A DNA stretch of 64,000 nt, from assembly GCF_002368435.1 (NCBI RefSeq), contig NZ_AP018265.1, positions 1-64,000 of the forward strand, given 5' to 3'. The DNA is from Kalymmatonema gypsitolerans NIES-4073 (GTDB lineage: Bacteria > Cyanobacteriota > Cyanobacteriia > Cyanobacteriales > Nostocaceae). A model generated the notes under the pieces. The model was not told where the DNA came from and searched no databases. It saw only the letters and a list, made by a program, of their open reading frames with translations. Made by a program: the position numbers and the translations under genes. Each line of letters opens with the position of its first letter. Position 1 is the first letter of the stretch. Of this stretch, positions 23,718-35,100 are shown piece by piece.

Positions 23718-25490
23718 TTACCAGCCTAAGTAGTACTTTGGGTCTAGCCAGTCAGGCCATTCTATGGAAAAGTGCTCCTGAAGCATCTTTTCAGCCACAC
23801 ATAGCGCCCCTTCAACCCAGCCCTGCTGATCGGAGTAAGCCTCGCCACAAATATGGATCGACTCTGACTCCACAGGTTTCCGCATATATTTCATTACTTC
23901 TTGTACATTGACGCCTGCTTTCCAAGCATGGTATCCGCCCCCAAACGGGTCTAAAGACCAATCTTTGTAGTAGGCGATGTATGGCTCTGGAATGTCAGCG
24001 CGACTATGAAGTGCGCGAACCTGAGACATTGCTTCAGCGACCATCACCTCAGAAGCTTGGTACTTAGAGAATTGATCTTTATGTTTCTCGTTCTTAAAAA
24101 ATTCTTGGAGTTGCTCTGTTGAAATCAACTTTGTTGGTTTAGGTTGGAAGGGTTTTTTCGGAGTAGCATTTTCAATTACCTGCCAAAAGGACGTGGTTCG
24201 CATATCATTATAAGTAGCCAGGAATAGAGAATGACTGTTCTGAGGATCGACACCGAAGTAATAGCACTGACGCATCGGCAGATCTGTAATTGACTCGCCA
24301 GCGGTTGTTCCGAAGTCAGCCAGCCACCACGGTTTCTCAAAGCCCATTAGCAATTTATATGAATGCTCCATAATGATCGAGTCAATACTTTTTTGGAGTT
24401 TTTGAGCGCTATCGGGGTTGAAGAAAAAGTTATACTGATCGAGTAATTCTAGAGAACGGCGGGGAAGAGCTAGTATAATCTGCTTGGTTTTGACGTACCA
24501 CTCCGAAGAAGTTTGCATGTTGTGTATCTTGAGGCAATAGCGGTAGTCGGAGTTCTCGTTGACATTGAAAGTTTCCAGACGGTTACCAAGCCAAATTTGA
24601 GAACCAGGTTTAGCACAATAAGCTTTAGCTAAAGCATAGGCAATACGGTCATAGCCCCCTTCGATGGTTTTGTACTCCACGCCTGCCTTGGAAAAATCTC
24701 CAACCATATAAGGAAATGCTTCAGCTGCATTCCAGTTAATGGTGTTGGAGTAATATCCACCAGCATCAGAAAGGAACTGATAGCCCTCTTGTCCAGCCTG
24801 ATCTTTAATCAGGTTCCAAAAGCCAATATCGTTAACCTTCATTTTGTAGTAAGGGCTGCCCTCAAAGCAATAACTCAAATTCGGCTTAATGTCGTCCCAT
24901 TGCTGACTATTTAATTTGAATTCGTAGTCGTATGGCGAAACAGGACTAACACAATTCCCATATTTTTCGACAAACCAGGGATCTTTCGTGAGAACGTCGT
25001 AAACGATTTTGTCAAAAAGTTGGTCGGGACTGTAACCCTGATCATCCTCGTTGAGGAAATAATGAGTTTTAAACTTAGTTCCCGACTTTTGACATTTTTG
25101 CCAAGCGTCACTAGGGAATTGTTGCTGACGCAGGTACATAAAGTGTTGATTTGGTTCTCCCATTGGGAAATCAATGGATTTCAGTTCTCCAGCAAACACA
25201 TTTTCAATTAGAGAATTGATGATTTGTTGAGATGTCATATATCGCATACCTCCCAGTTCTCCCACAACGTCCATTTTTGGGAGTCTGACTGATTCTAGGC
25301 GACCGCCAATTCGATTACTCATCTCGAAAATATGTACAGTCTTGGGAGGTTCAGCCTTGTCACTGAATTTACCATTGAGCAAACGATAGCCTGCGTACAA
25401 GCCGGACACCCCGGCACCGATAATGGCAACATCTATCTTGAGGTCGTTTTCACAATCCGTATGATATAATTCATCAAATTTTTCATTCAT
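23718..25490 (-). CDS. flavin monoamine/L-amino acid oxidase-like protein
   Basis: This 590-residue FAD enzyme should oxidise an amine or amino acid to an imine or keto acid with H2O2 release. The Rossmann motif VAIIGAGVSGLYAGYRL (about 21-38) is followed by the family motif FEMSNRIGGRLESV and GELGGMRY. The C-terminal FAD-closing motif is HICGEAYSDQQGWVEGAL. A GGAGG site precedes the ATG. It is the outermost gene of the biosynthetic island. It probably prepares a building block or tailors the NRPS product; the substrate is unknown. Confidence 0.85.
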   Translation of the reverse strand: MNEKFDELYHTDCENDLKIDVAIIGAGVSGLYAGYRLLNGKFSDKAEPPKTVHIFEMSNRIGGRLESVRLPKMDVVGELGGMRYMTSQQIINSLIENVFAGELKSIDFPMGEPNQHFMYLRQQQFPSDAWQKCQKSGTKFKTHYFLNEDDQGYSPDQLFDKIVYDVLTKDPWFVEKYGNCVSPVSPYDYEFKLNSQQWDDIKPNLSYCFEGSPYYKMKVNDIGFWNLIKDQAGQEGYQFLSDAGGYYSNTINWNAAEAFPYMVGDFSKAGVEYKTIEGGYDRIAYALAKAYCAKPGSQIWLGNRLETFNVNENSDYRYCLKIHNMQTSSEWYVKTKQIILALPRRSLELLDQYNFFFNPDSAQKLQKSIDSIIMEHSYKLLMGFEKPWWLADFGTTAGESITDLPMRQCYYFGVDPQNSHSLFLATYNDMRTTSFWQVIENATPKKPFQPKPTKLISTEQLQEFFKNEKHKDQFSKYQASEVMVAEAMSQVRALHSRADIPEPYIAYYKDWSLDPFGGGYHAWKAGVNVQEVMKYMRKPVESESIHICGEAYSDQQGWVEGALCVAEKMLQEHFSIEWPDWLDPKYYLGW

Positions 25491-26462
25491 TGCTTTGCCT
25501 CCTAAATGCTACAATTGACACAAAACATAGCGTGCGTTTTGTTATTCCTCATCATTCGCGTAATCGATGCCCAAAAATTAATTCACCTCATACGCAAGTT
25601 ACATTCAAAAGCGTAATCTGTCCGCAGTGAAGCGCGTAGCGTGCCCTCCGGGCATACGGAATGTAGTGTAGCGTGGCAATCTCATGCCTCAAAGTTACAC
25701 AATGGAGTGCAATTTCGTATCACATATTGCATCAAAAAAGTCGAAAATGTCCGAATTTCTCTGTTGAATCCTCCTTTTTGGTTTGGAGTGATGAAGCAAG
25801 CTGTGACTGTCTAGAGAGACAGCTAGCCGATCATCGCCCAGCCCCTTCAACGCGAACAAATGAACTACTAAAGTGGAGACTGAGTTCCACCACTGGACAT
25901 TAGGATTCAAGCAGTGTAGCTTTAGCCATATCACTCAGGCGTTACAGGACAATAGCACACACGTCTTCTGCTATTTCCTGCTTTATGAATATGTTCTTTG
26001 CCCAATGCGACTTCTGACAAAATGCGTTACTAGTCAATGCAATATGTCTGCAGAGGAAACCCCCTACACTAACTCATAAACGCACAGAATTTCTTCTAGC
26101 TTATTGAGTTATGAGTTTTAGTTGGTAATCTGAAACAGGGCTAAACGAACCTTGTTCCTCTAATTACATTACAAAGCTTCAGTTCACAATTTATGTGAGT
26201 ATAATCACACTTCATTGTAAGTTTCATCATATACACCAGAGCACACGTAGGGCAAACTATATATTTTTTTTACAGACAAAATATATAGTTTAAATAATAT
26301 ATATAGATGTATTTTAAAGCAACTTATGCAGTTTTGAAGAACAGCTACCAAACATTGCGTAAGCATATATTCTCGCTTTCGCTTCGGGTCATTTAAGTAA
26401 TAAACATCCCCTCCAGAGAAAAAATAGGAGGGGTTTAAATCTGACTTTTCCCGTTAAGTCTC
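25491..26462. other. 972-base stretch without a recognisable gene
   Basis: It holds the amine oxidase promoter side, a G+C-rich interspersed repeat near 25628-25690 (GCGTAGCGTGCCCTCCGGGC) and long A+T-rich runs near 26260-26330. ORFs on both strands at 25673-25934 show no family pattern. It resembles decayed insertion DNA. Confidence 0.5.
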
Positions 26463-26640
26463 TCAAGATCGCCGCCAACCTTCACTCTTGTCGTGCAATT
26501 TTAACCAGCCCTGCCACAGTACTTGGATACCCATTGGAGTATTACGTCGATGTTCCAAGTAACCGCCGCGCACGAGCGATTGCGCTCCGCGCAGACGCCA
26601 AGGACGTATCGCAACCCTTGCCCAGTGGTAAAGTTTGTCA
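26463..26640 (-). pseudogene. IS4-family transposase C-terminal remnant
   Basis: GGYLEHRRNTPMGIQVLWQG then WLKLHDKSEGW matches the end of IS4/Tn5-type transposases, where GGYLGRK...LWRGxxRL is the usual tail. The rest of the transposase is absent. It lies directly upstream of the truncated MATE gene and probably caused its loss of the N-terminus. Confidence 0.6.
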
Positions 26641-26724
26641 TGTACCCTCAGCCAAGTACCATCTTTACGCGCCCGCCCGAAAAGAGCCATAAACGGTTGA
26701 TCAAGCAGGAAAATCTCCTTCCAG

Positions 26725-27297
26725 GCATCAGAGATCTTTTTGGCAATCCCAATAGCAGTTTCTTTTGCTACTACGGCGAGAGTAGGGCAGATGATGGGAG
26801 AGAAAAATACTGGGGGAGTACTAAGGGCAGCGTTTGTCAATCTTGCCTTTGGCGTACTCTTTGCGTTCGTTGTAGCGCTGGGTTTTGAACTGTTTGCCTC
26901 ACGCATTGCCGCCATTTATTTGGACATCAATAATCCCGATAATGCCGTAGCAATTAGTCAAGCAACTTTTTTCCTCAAATTAGCAGGAGTCTACCAAATT
27001 TTTTACAGTATTCAATACATTTGTATTGGGGCTTTGTTTGGGTTGCAGGATACCTGCGTGCCCATGCTAATTAACATATTGTCTTTCTAGGGTATTGGGC
27101 TGGGTGGAGGTTATCTAATGGGAATAACTTTAGGATGGGAAGGAATTGGTTTATGGTACGGTTTAATTCTAGCTCCGGCAATTTCGAGCATATTTTTAAT
27201 GGTATGTTTTTATAGGGGTGCCTGCCGAGATAGGGAGGGTAGGATGCCCATCCCACAAGAAACCCATTCCACAAGTACTTTGCCTGCCCAAGGGTAG
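26725..27297 (+). pseudogene. MATE-family exporter pseudogene
   Basis: The frame carries the middle and C-terminal half of a MATE transporter (SFATTARVGQMMGEKNTGG, FFLKLAGVYQIFYSIQYIC, GALFGLQDT). An in-frame TAG at 27088-27090 stands where the family has an aromatic residue (ILSF, stop, GIGLGGGYLMG). After it the homology continues (GWEGIGLWYGLILA) to 27297. About the first 250 residues are missing. It was probably the exporter of the peptide; the island would now need another one. Confidence 0.8.
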
Positions 27298-27360
27298 GCA
27301 CTAGCAAGACTAAATTTCTGCAAAACTAAAAATGTTTCCGAAAATTAGTGAGTGAGGAGT

Positions 27361-28341
27361 ATGAGTGAATACTATACTAAATTAACAAATGATTTTCAAG
27401 CGAAAGAAGAAACCACAGTCAATACTATAAAACGTGTAGACATATCAACCTTAACACCAGAAACATTTTTTGAACAATTCCAAAAAGTCGGCACCCCAGT
27501 TATCATTACTGGATTACTTAAAGAACTCGACTGGAATCTAGACTATCTCAGTGAAAAATTAGGCACTCAAGAGTTTCTACTAAGGTTTTACGGACACGAA
27601 AGATACAAACAGGACAAACGCCAATGGACAAACACAGGTAGTGGAGTTGAAACGCAAAGTATGCTTTTCAGGGAGTATGCAGAAATGCTGCGTAATCATC
27701 AAGCTCATGAAAATGATGTTTATTTGGCAAAATGTTCTATCCAAAACACGATCCTAGCTAATACGGTTTGTCTAACAAATCTTGGACAGCAGCTTGGTTT
27801 AAATAAACCCGTTAGCGATTTCAACCTTTGGGTTGGACCAGGAGGTCATATAGAATGTTTGCACTATGATGCGGTGGATGGAACACTCATGCAACTTCAT
27901 GGGTCTAAAAAAGTCGTACTTTTTCCACCTTCTCAAACAAATAATCTCTATCCATTTCCATTTTATATCCATTTGCGCTATGGTATGAAGTTGCGTTGTT
28001 GGTTTAGTCAGGTATATCCAGAGCGCCCAGATTTTCAATCATTCCCGAAATTAAAGCAAGCACTCCAGCATAAACACGAAGTGATACTGAATCAGGGTGA
28101 AATTCTTTATATTCCGGCAGACTGGTGGCATGAAGTCACGGCATTGGGGGATGAGATGGTGTGTTCAGTCAATCGATTTTGGAGCGTATCTCCTATCTCA
28201 CGAATCGTCTTTTCTTGGACTATATTGCGTGCAAACTTGGGGACTCTATGTGCTTACCCCCATACTTTACTGAATTTGGCGATCGCACTATTTAGTAGAG
28301 AAAGAAAGCAAAAAATCGCCAAGATTTCACAAATGTTCTAA
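27361..28341 (+). CDS. JmjC/cupin-8 Fe(II)/2-oxoglutarate hydroxylase
   Basis: I prefer the ATG at 27361 (326 residues); a GTG at 27352 is also open. The JmjC-type fold shows the iron triad as HxD in CLHYDAVDG and a distal His in PADWWHEV. Between them lie LHGSKKVVLFPP and, before the distal His, LNQGEILYIP. Relatives hydroxylate Asn, Asp or His side chains. It starts the two-gene plus-strand unit that converges on the NRPS. Since the second A domain has an Asn/Asp-like code, beta-hydroxylation of that residue is a reasonable guess. Confidence 0.8.
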   Translation: MSEYYTKLTNDFQAKEETTVNTIKRVDISTLTPETFFEQFQKVGTPVIITGLLKELDWNLDYLSEKLGTQEFLLRFYGHERYKQDKRQWTNTGSGVETQSMLFREYAEMLRNHQAHENDVYLAKCSIQNTILANTVCLTNLGQQLGLNKPVSDFNLWVGPGGHIECLHYDAVDGTLMQLHGSKKVVLFPPSQTNNLYPFPFYIHLRYGMKLRCWFSQVYPERPDFQSFPKLKQALQHKHEVILNQGEILYIPADWWHEVTALGDEMVCSVNRFWSVSPISRIVFSWTILRANLGTLCAYPHTLLNLAIALFSRERKQKIAKISQMF

Positions 28342-28360
28342 CACCTAAGAAGAAAATTAG

Positions 28361-29128
28361 ATGAGCTACCAAAAATCTGTTCAAGAAGCAGCCCATAAAC
28401 TTGCACCTTTCAAACCTAATCGATTTGCCAAAATCTCTGAAAGAGAAGATAAATCTGATATTCCAGCGCCAGCTTGGAGAGCGCTCTTGGCAAACCGCGA
28501 TTTGTCAACTTGGAAAGGGATACTTTTCGTGAAAGGTCCCACCGAAATAGCCCTTTATTCAATGCTCTTGTATGAACTCCGCCCGAAAACAATAATCGAA
28601 ATAGGAGCATTAAACGGTGGCAGCGCGATTTGGCTAGCCGATCACTTGGAACTGTTCTCGATAGAAGGTTGTGTCTACTCTATCGATATCGATCTTTCCC
28701 TACTCGACGAGAAAGCAAAAACTGACTCTCGCGTTCATTTTTTAGAGGGGGATTGTAACAATATGGGTGCAATAATGCCGCCGGAACTGCTTTCTGAGCT
28801 TGCTCATCCCTGGTTGATCATAGAAGATGCCCATGCTAATACGGTGGGAGTAGTTGAATATTTTCACGAAAACGGTCTCAAAAGTGGAGACTACTTGATT
28901 GTCGAAGATACCAACAAATTTCTATGGGAGTTGAACGAGGAGTTGGACGAGGATTCGGATTACCAAGAAGAAACAGAAAAAGGAAAGCGTAAATTAGCGG
29001 AGTTAAAAAGCTGGTTAATGCTCCACGAAAACGAGTACCTCATCGATACGTACTATCAAGATATGCACGGTTACAACGGCTCGAAAAACTGGAATTCTAT
29101 CCTCAAAAGAGTAGAAAAAACTTTTTAG
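28361..29128 (+). CDS. CmcI-like class I SAM methyltransferase
   Basis: The 255-residue protein follows the cephalosporin hydroxylase/rhamnosyl O-methyltransferase (CmcI) family. The SAM motif is TIIEIGALNGGSAIWLADHL, then VYSIDID, FLEGDC, LIIEDAHANTVGVVEYFHEN and DYLIVEDT, whose acidic residues usually bind Mg. It starts 19 bases after the JmjC gene, so it is the same operon. O-methylation of the new hydroxyl would form a hydroxylate-then-methylate pair; this is inference. It ends 36 bases from the NRPS stop. Confidence 0.8.
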   Translation: MSYQKSVQEAAHKLAPFKPNRFAKISEREDKSDIPAPAWRALLANRDLSTWKGILFVKGPTEIALYSMLLYELRPKTIIEIGALNGGSAIWLADHLELFSIEGCVYSIDIDLSLLDEKAKTDSRVHFLEGDCNNMGAIMPPELLSELAHPWLIIEDAHANTVGVVEYFHENGLKSGDYLIVEDTNKFLWELNEELDEDSDYQEETEKGKRKLAELKSWLMLHENEYLIDTYYQDMHGYNGSKNWNSILKRVEKTF

Positions 29129-29164
29129 CCTTTTTTACAACACTCTCCCCTTTTAAAACATCCT

Positions 29165-32100
29165 CTAACAAGTTTGGAAACACGCTTTTACCATTTCAAT
29201 GTAATTCTGAAGCATTGAGCGAATCTCTTGGCGGCTGAAATACATTTTATCGTATTCCACACTTAAACTTACATTTCCTTCAACTGGCGACATTGATACA
29301 GCATAATTTAAAGGAAAGTTGAACTTGTCATGGGATTTTCTAGCATTCACCTTCAAGCTAGTTTCAGTATTTAGATTTTTGGCATTATGAAAATTCACGA
29401 AATTAAACGTGGCGAAAAATAACTCTGGTTTTTGTTGGTCTGCTAAAATTTCCAGAAGTGGATACCTAACATATGGTTCGATATCAATTAGAGATTGCTG
29501 GACATTTTGAATTTGTACGCCTTTATCTTCTGTAATTGGTTGACAGAGCGGAACAATATTCCAGAACAAGCCCAAAGCTCCAAATGGGTCAGATAATCTT
29601 TCTGTCCGACCATTTGAGACAACTCCTACACAAACCCTGTTTGATTTCATCACAGTACCAATGAGGTCAAGGTAGGTACTTAAGAAAAGAGCTTTTGGTG
29701 AAACTCCCAATTTTCGACACAATTCACGTAAATCAGCAATGACTTCTGAGTCAAACTTGTATTCTTCAGTAACAGCTTCCACTTGCTCCACTGAAGTAGT
29801 TAGCGGTGTCAAGGGTTTATATGTATAGTCTTTCAAGTGAAGCTTCCAGAAATTTGATCCGTCTAGTGAGCCAATAATCTCTTTCTCCAAAGCGACAAAT
29901 TCCTTATACACATTGGCAGCAGGGACTACTGTTATTTCTTCTCCTTTCTTGAGAGCCGAATATATCTCGTACAGTTCGTTGTGAAATTCTACATTGCCCC
30001 AGCCATCTGTAATTGCATGATGAATTGACATCAAGAATTCAAATTTATTCTCGGCTTGATGAAAAATACCGAAGCGAAAAAGTGGTTCATTGGAATTTTC
30101 AATGTCAAACAAGTTTTCCCTGTCTTGCTTCATCACGGCATCAATATAATTTGACTGCTCTTCCGATTTAAGGTGACTGATGTCTTGCTCATTGATGGAA
30201 AATCTCAAATTCTTTTTGACCACCTGAACTGCTGGTTTTCCGTTAGAAGTGATAAATACGGTTCTCAAAGCCGGATATTTTTGTACGCTTATTTCTAAAG
30301 CTTTCTTAAAAGCATTCAAATCGAGACTGTCATCATATATATCGTGTGATTGCTGACAATGGTAAACCCCCATTTTTTGATGGTCATTCACGTAATGATG
30401 CAGCATAAACTCTTGCATTTTGGCAATTGGATATGCCGATTCTGTATCTAGGGGAAGTAACTCAGAGATTTCTTTTGGAAGTTCTAATAAATGTAGGGGT
30501 AGAGGAACTTTATTTTCCTGACGTTGGTCATTATTTATTGGTTGAGCTGAGCTATGAATGGTCACATCAAATACATCAGGTGTGTAGTCCCCTGCATCAG
30601 CAGATAAACAATGAGCGATTAACGTTCGCAAGCTTACTACAAAATCTTGGGCTAGACTTTCAATTGTCGCATGTGTGTGAAAGTTTTCGCTGTATGTCCA
30701 TTCCAGTTGTAACTGGTTCTCTACTACCAGTCCGTTAATCTCTAGCAAATGACTGCGTTGTCCTAGCTGGCTGTGTTCAGAACCAACTGATTCAGAGGCT
30801 AATTTAATCAAAGAATCGGATTGCATTCCCCAATCAAATTGCCCCAGGTAGTTGAAATTTACCTCAGATTGTGGTAAGGAAGAGAGTTGAGAGGTAATTT
30901 CAGCATCCCCACTCAAATAGCGCAGCACACCGTAGCCGATGCCTCGGTTGGGTATGGCACGAAGTTGTTCTTTGATAGACTCGATCGCATCTGGGAGATT
31001 TTCTGTTGCTTTTAGTTCTAAATGCACGGGGAAAATTGTTGTAAACCAACCGACTGTGCGGGATAAGTCTACATCGGGTAAGATTTCTTCTCGTCCGTGG
31101 CCTTCTAAGTCAATTAGAATTGAGTTAGACCCGCTCCAAGTCGCTAATACCTGCACTAAGGCTGTTAGCAATATGTCGTTTATTTGGGTATGGTAGGCTT
31201 TATGAATTTCTTGGAGTAGGGCGCGAGTTTCGTCAGAGGTAAGGGATACTTTTACACTACGGGCTGAGGCTTTTGTGTTAGCTCCCCCCCTAGAGTCTAC
31301 TGGGAGATGGGTGATATTTGGGGTGGAAATGTTTGACCAATACGTTAATTCTTTTTTAGCGGCTGGTGAGAAGGCGTATTCGGTGAGTTTTTCTGCCCAG
31401 TGTTTGAAAGAGGTGGTTTTGGCAGGAAGTTGAATGGGTTTGCCTGATGAGAGTTGTTTGTAAGCTGTTTGTAAATCTTCGAGTAAGATTCGCCAGGAAA
31501 CTCCATCGACGGCTAAGTGGTGGATGACTAGCAACAAGCGAGAAGGTTTTTGAGTTCCTAAATGGAAAAGTGCAACTCGCAGGAGTGGACCTGAGTTGAG
31601 GTTTAAGCTGGCTTGCAATTGGTCAGATGTAGATTCAATTGTTTGAGAGAGAGCTCCTTCTTGTAATGTGGATAAATCTATTCGGGAGAAAGGTACAGTC
31701 TCATCGGGTAGGGCGTTAAATTGCTGCCAACAATCTTCTGATTGATTAAAGCGCAAGCGTAGGGCGTCGTGATGGAGTAATAATTGTTGCAAGGCTTGCT
31801 GTAACAGGTCGGGGTTGAGGGTTGGTGGGACTTCTAGTAGAAAGGCTTGGTTGAAGTGGTGAGGATTGGGGAGATTTTGTGCAAAGAACCAGTGCTCGAT
31901 GGGTGTGAGTGGTAATGACCCAGTTACTAAACCTTGTTCGGCTTTTAAAGTTTCTGGTGTTGTTGCTACGGCGGCTAATTCTGCAATTGTTTGATGTTGG
32001 AAGATTTGTTTGGGAGTCAGGAACAGACCTGCACGATTCGCTTTAGAAATAATCTGAATGCTGAGAATGGAATCTCCACCTACTTCAAAGAAGTTGTCGT

Positions 32101-35100
32101 GGATGCTAAGAATCTCTCGGTGGAAAACCTCACGCCAGATTTGGGCTAGTATTTCTTCAGCTCTTGTGCGAGGTGCACTTTCGGCTTGTAGTTCTTGACG
32201 TGCTGTATCGGGTATTGGTAGCGCTTTTCGGTCTACTTTGCCGTTGGGAGTTAGTGGCAGGGCATCTAAGTAAACGAACACTCCTGGTATCATATAATCG
32301 GGCAGTTTCTGCTTGAGGAAACTGCGGAGGTCGCTGCTAGCGAGAGCATCGGAGCTTCCGGGGACAATGTAAGCTACCAGATATTTGTGACCTGGAACAT
32401 CTTCTCGTGCTATAATTAAAGATTGTTGCACCACTGGGTGAGAGGTGAGCGCTGCCTCAATTTCTCCAAGTTCGATGCGGAAGCCGCGAATCTTGACCTG
32501 GTTGTCAAGGCGACCAAGGTACTCGATGTTGCCGTCGCTTAGGTAACGGGCTTTATCGCCAGTTTTGTAGAGGCGGGAACCAGGTTGATTGCTAAAGGGG
32601 TTAGGGATAAATTTTTCATCAGTCAAATCGGGACGGTTTAGATAGCCTCGGGCGACGCCAGCACCGCCGATGTACAGTTCGCCCGTTACGCCAATCGGGA
32701 CGGGTTGGAGATATGGATCTAGGATGTAAAGCTGGGTATTCGCGATCGGACGACCAATTGGAATCCCACCAGATAGGTTGGTTTGAGCGTCAACCTCATA
32801 AACACAGCATCCAACAACGGTCTCAGTTGGTCCGTACTCGTTTATTAGTTTGGTGGAAGGTGCTTTATCTCGCCAAAATGAAACGCTCTTTCCTGATAAG
32901 GCTTCGCCACCAATAATAAATGCTCTTGTTTGATTGTTGGCTGACCAATTAGGTATTAAGAAGCTGAGTAAATCTAAATGAGCTGGGGTAATTTTGACAA
33001 GACTGAACTGACTTTGAGAACATAAAATGGCACCCAGGGCTTCTATTTCTTGCTTGTCGGGGAGGAGTACTACCTTTTTTCCTACTAATAAGGGAGAGAA
33101 TAAGCTGGTAATAGTCGCATCAAAGCCAATCGAAGAGTGAACGGGAGCACCAGATCCATCTGCGACTGCATACGCTTGTGTACACCAGATCAGATAATTG
33201 ACGAGTCCTTGGTGGATGATCAGTGTCCCCTTGGGCTGACCAGTAGACCCGGAGGTGTAGATGACATAAGCTAAGTTCTGGGGTCCAACGGAACTGACCG
33301 GATTTTCCTCACCATAGTGAGAAATTATTCCCCAGTCTGTATCTAAACAGACCACACGCGCTTTATTCTCAGGTAGCCTTACCATCAACTTTGATGTCGT
33401 CAACAGTACTGGCACAGAGGAATCTGACAGCATGAAGGACAAGCGCTCGTGGGGGAGTTGCGGGTCTAAGGGTACATAAGCCCCACCAGCCTTGAGGATG
33501 CCAAGCAATCCCACCATCATCTCTAGGGAGCGCTCTACACAAATCCCCACTAGCACTTCTGGTCCAACACCCAACGATTGCAGGTAGTGTGCTATCCTGT
33601 TCGCTCTTGCGTTCAACTGCTGGTAGGTCAGTTGTTCCCCTTCAAAAACTACTGCCACGGCGTCGAGCGATCGCTCTACCTGTTCTTCAAACAACTGGTG
33701 GATACACTTATCAGAGGGATAATCTTTTGTGGTGTTGTTCCACTCTACTAATAGCTGGTGTCGCTCTCGCTCTGTTAGCAAGGGCAATTGTGAAATCCGC
33801 TGTTGAGGATTAGCTACAATTCCCTCCAGTAAGGTCTGGAAATGTTGGGACATGCGAGCGATCGTACTAGCATCAAATAGGTCAGTATTGTATTCCCAGT
33901 CCCCGATTAGTCCAGAGGGGGTGTTCTCGAAACCTAAACTCAAATCAAACTTCGCCGTAGCCGTTTCTACCGCTAATGGACTTACCGTTAAGCCATCCAT
34001 CTGTATCTGGGGCATCAGCACATCAAGCGCCAACATCACCTGCACCAGTGGTGTGTAACTTAAGGAGCGCTCAGGCTGCAATTGTTCTACTAACTTCTCA
34101 AACGGTAGGTCTTGATGGGCATAAGCTTCCAACGCCACATCCCGAACTCTTGAGAGTACATCCTCAAAACTCGGATTTCCCGACAAACAAGTGCGTAGCA
34201 CGAGGGTATTGACAAAGAATCCAATCAATCCCTCAAGCTCAGGGCGATCACGGTTAGCGTGCGGCGTGCCTACACAGATATCGGTCTGCCCCGTATAACG
34301 AGAAAGCAATGTTTGAAACGCTGCCAATAACGTCATGAACAAGGTGACTCCTTGCCGCTGACTTAAAGACATCAGTGCCTCTGTCAGCTCTTTTGAGAGT
34401 GCCGCTCGTTGATGCGCTCCCCTATATGTTTGAATTGAAGGTCGCACGCGATCAGTTGGCAGTTCCAATAAAGCTGGCGCACCTTCAAGTTGTTGCTTCC
34501 AATAAGCGAGTTGAGACTTAAGTACCTCTTTAGTTAACCACTGCCGCTGCCAAACAGCAAAGTCGGCGTACTGAATTGGTAGTGAGGGGAGTTCTGGAGA
34601 CAAGCCATTGCAAAAGCATGTGTAGAAAGCTGCTAACTCCCGGACGAACACGCCCATTGACCAACCATCCCAAACAATGTGGTGGATTTTTAGCAGCAAG
34701 ATGTATTCTGTGTCTGTTAGCTTCAGCAGCGTAGCTTGGATTAAAGGGTCGGTAGTCGGGTCAAAGGGTTGCTGGGCTTGTGCCGTTGCTAATCGCTGGG
34801 CAGAGACTGCTCTCTCACTCGATGGTAGATCTGTCAAGTCTACTACTGACATTTTCAAAGTCAAGCTAGTAGCAATTACCTGAACGGGTTGCCCGTCAAC
34901 CGTTACGAAGTTAGTACGTAAGGCTGACTGACGTTGGATAATTTTGTTGATGCTTTGCTCTAAGGCGACGACGTTCAGGGAACCTTTAAGTTGCAGAGCT
35001 TCTAGTTCGCTGTAAAATGGGTTATTTGGCTCCAATTGACTCAAGAGCCACATTTGTTGCTGGGCAAAAGACAGAGGTAAGTTTTCTTGCCTGTACCGCT

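Noticed and set aside
25673-25934. Overlapping ORFs on both strands
   Set aside because: Neither has a family pattern or ribosome site, and the region is flanked by insertion remnants.
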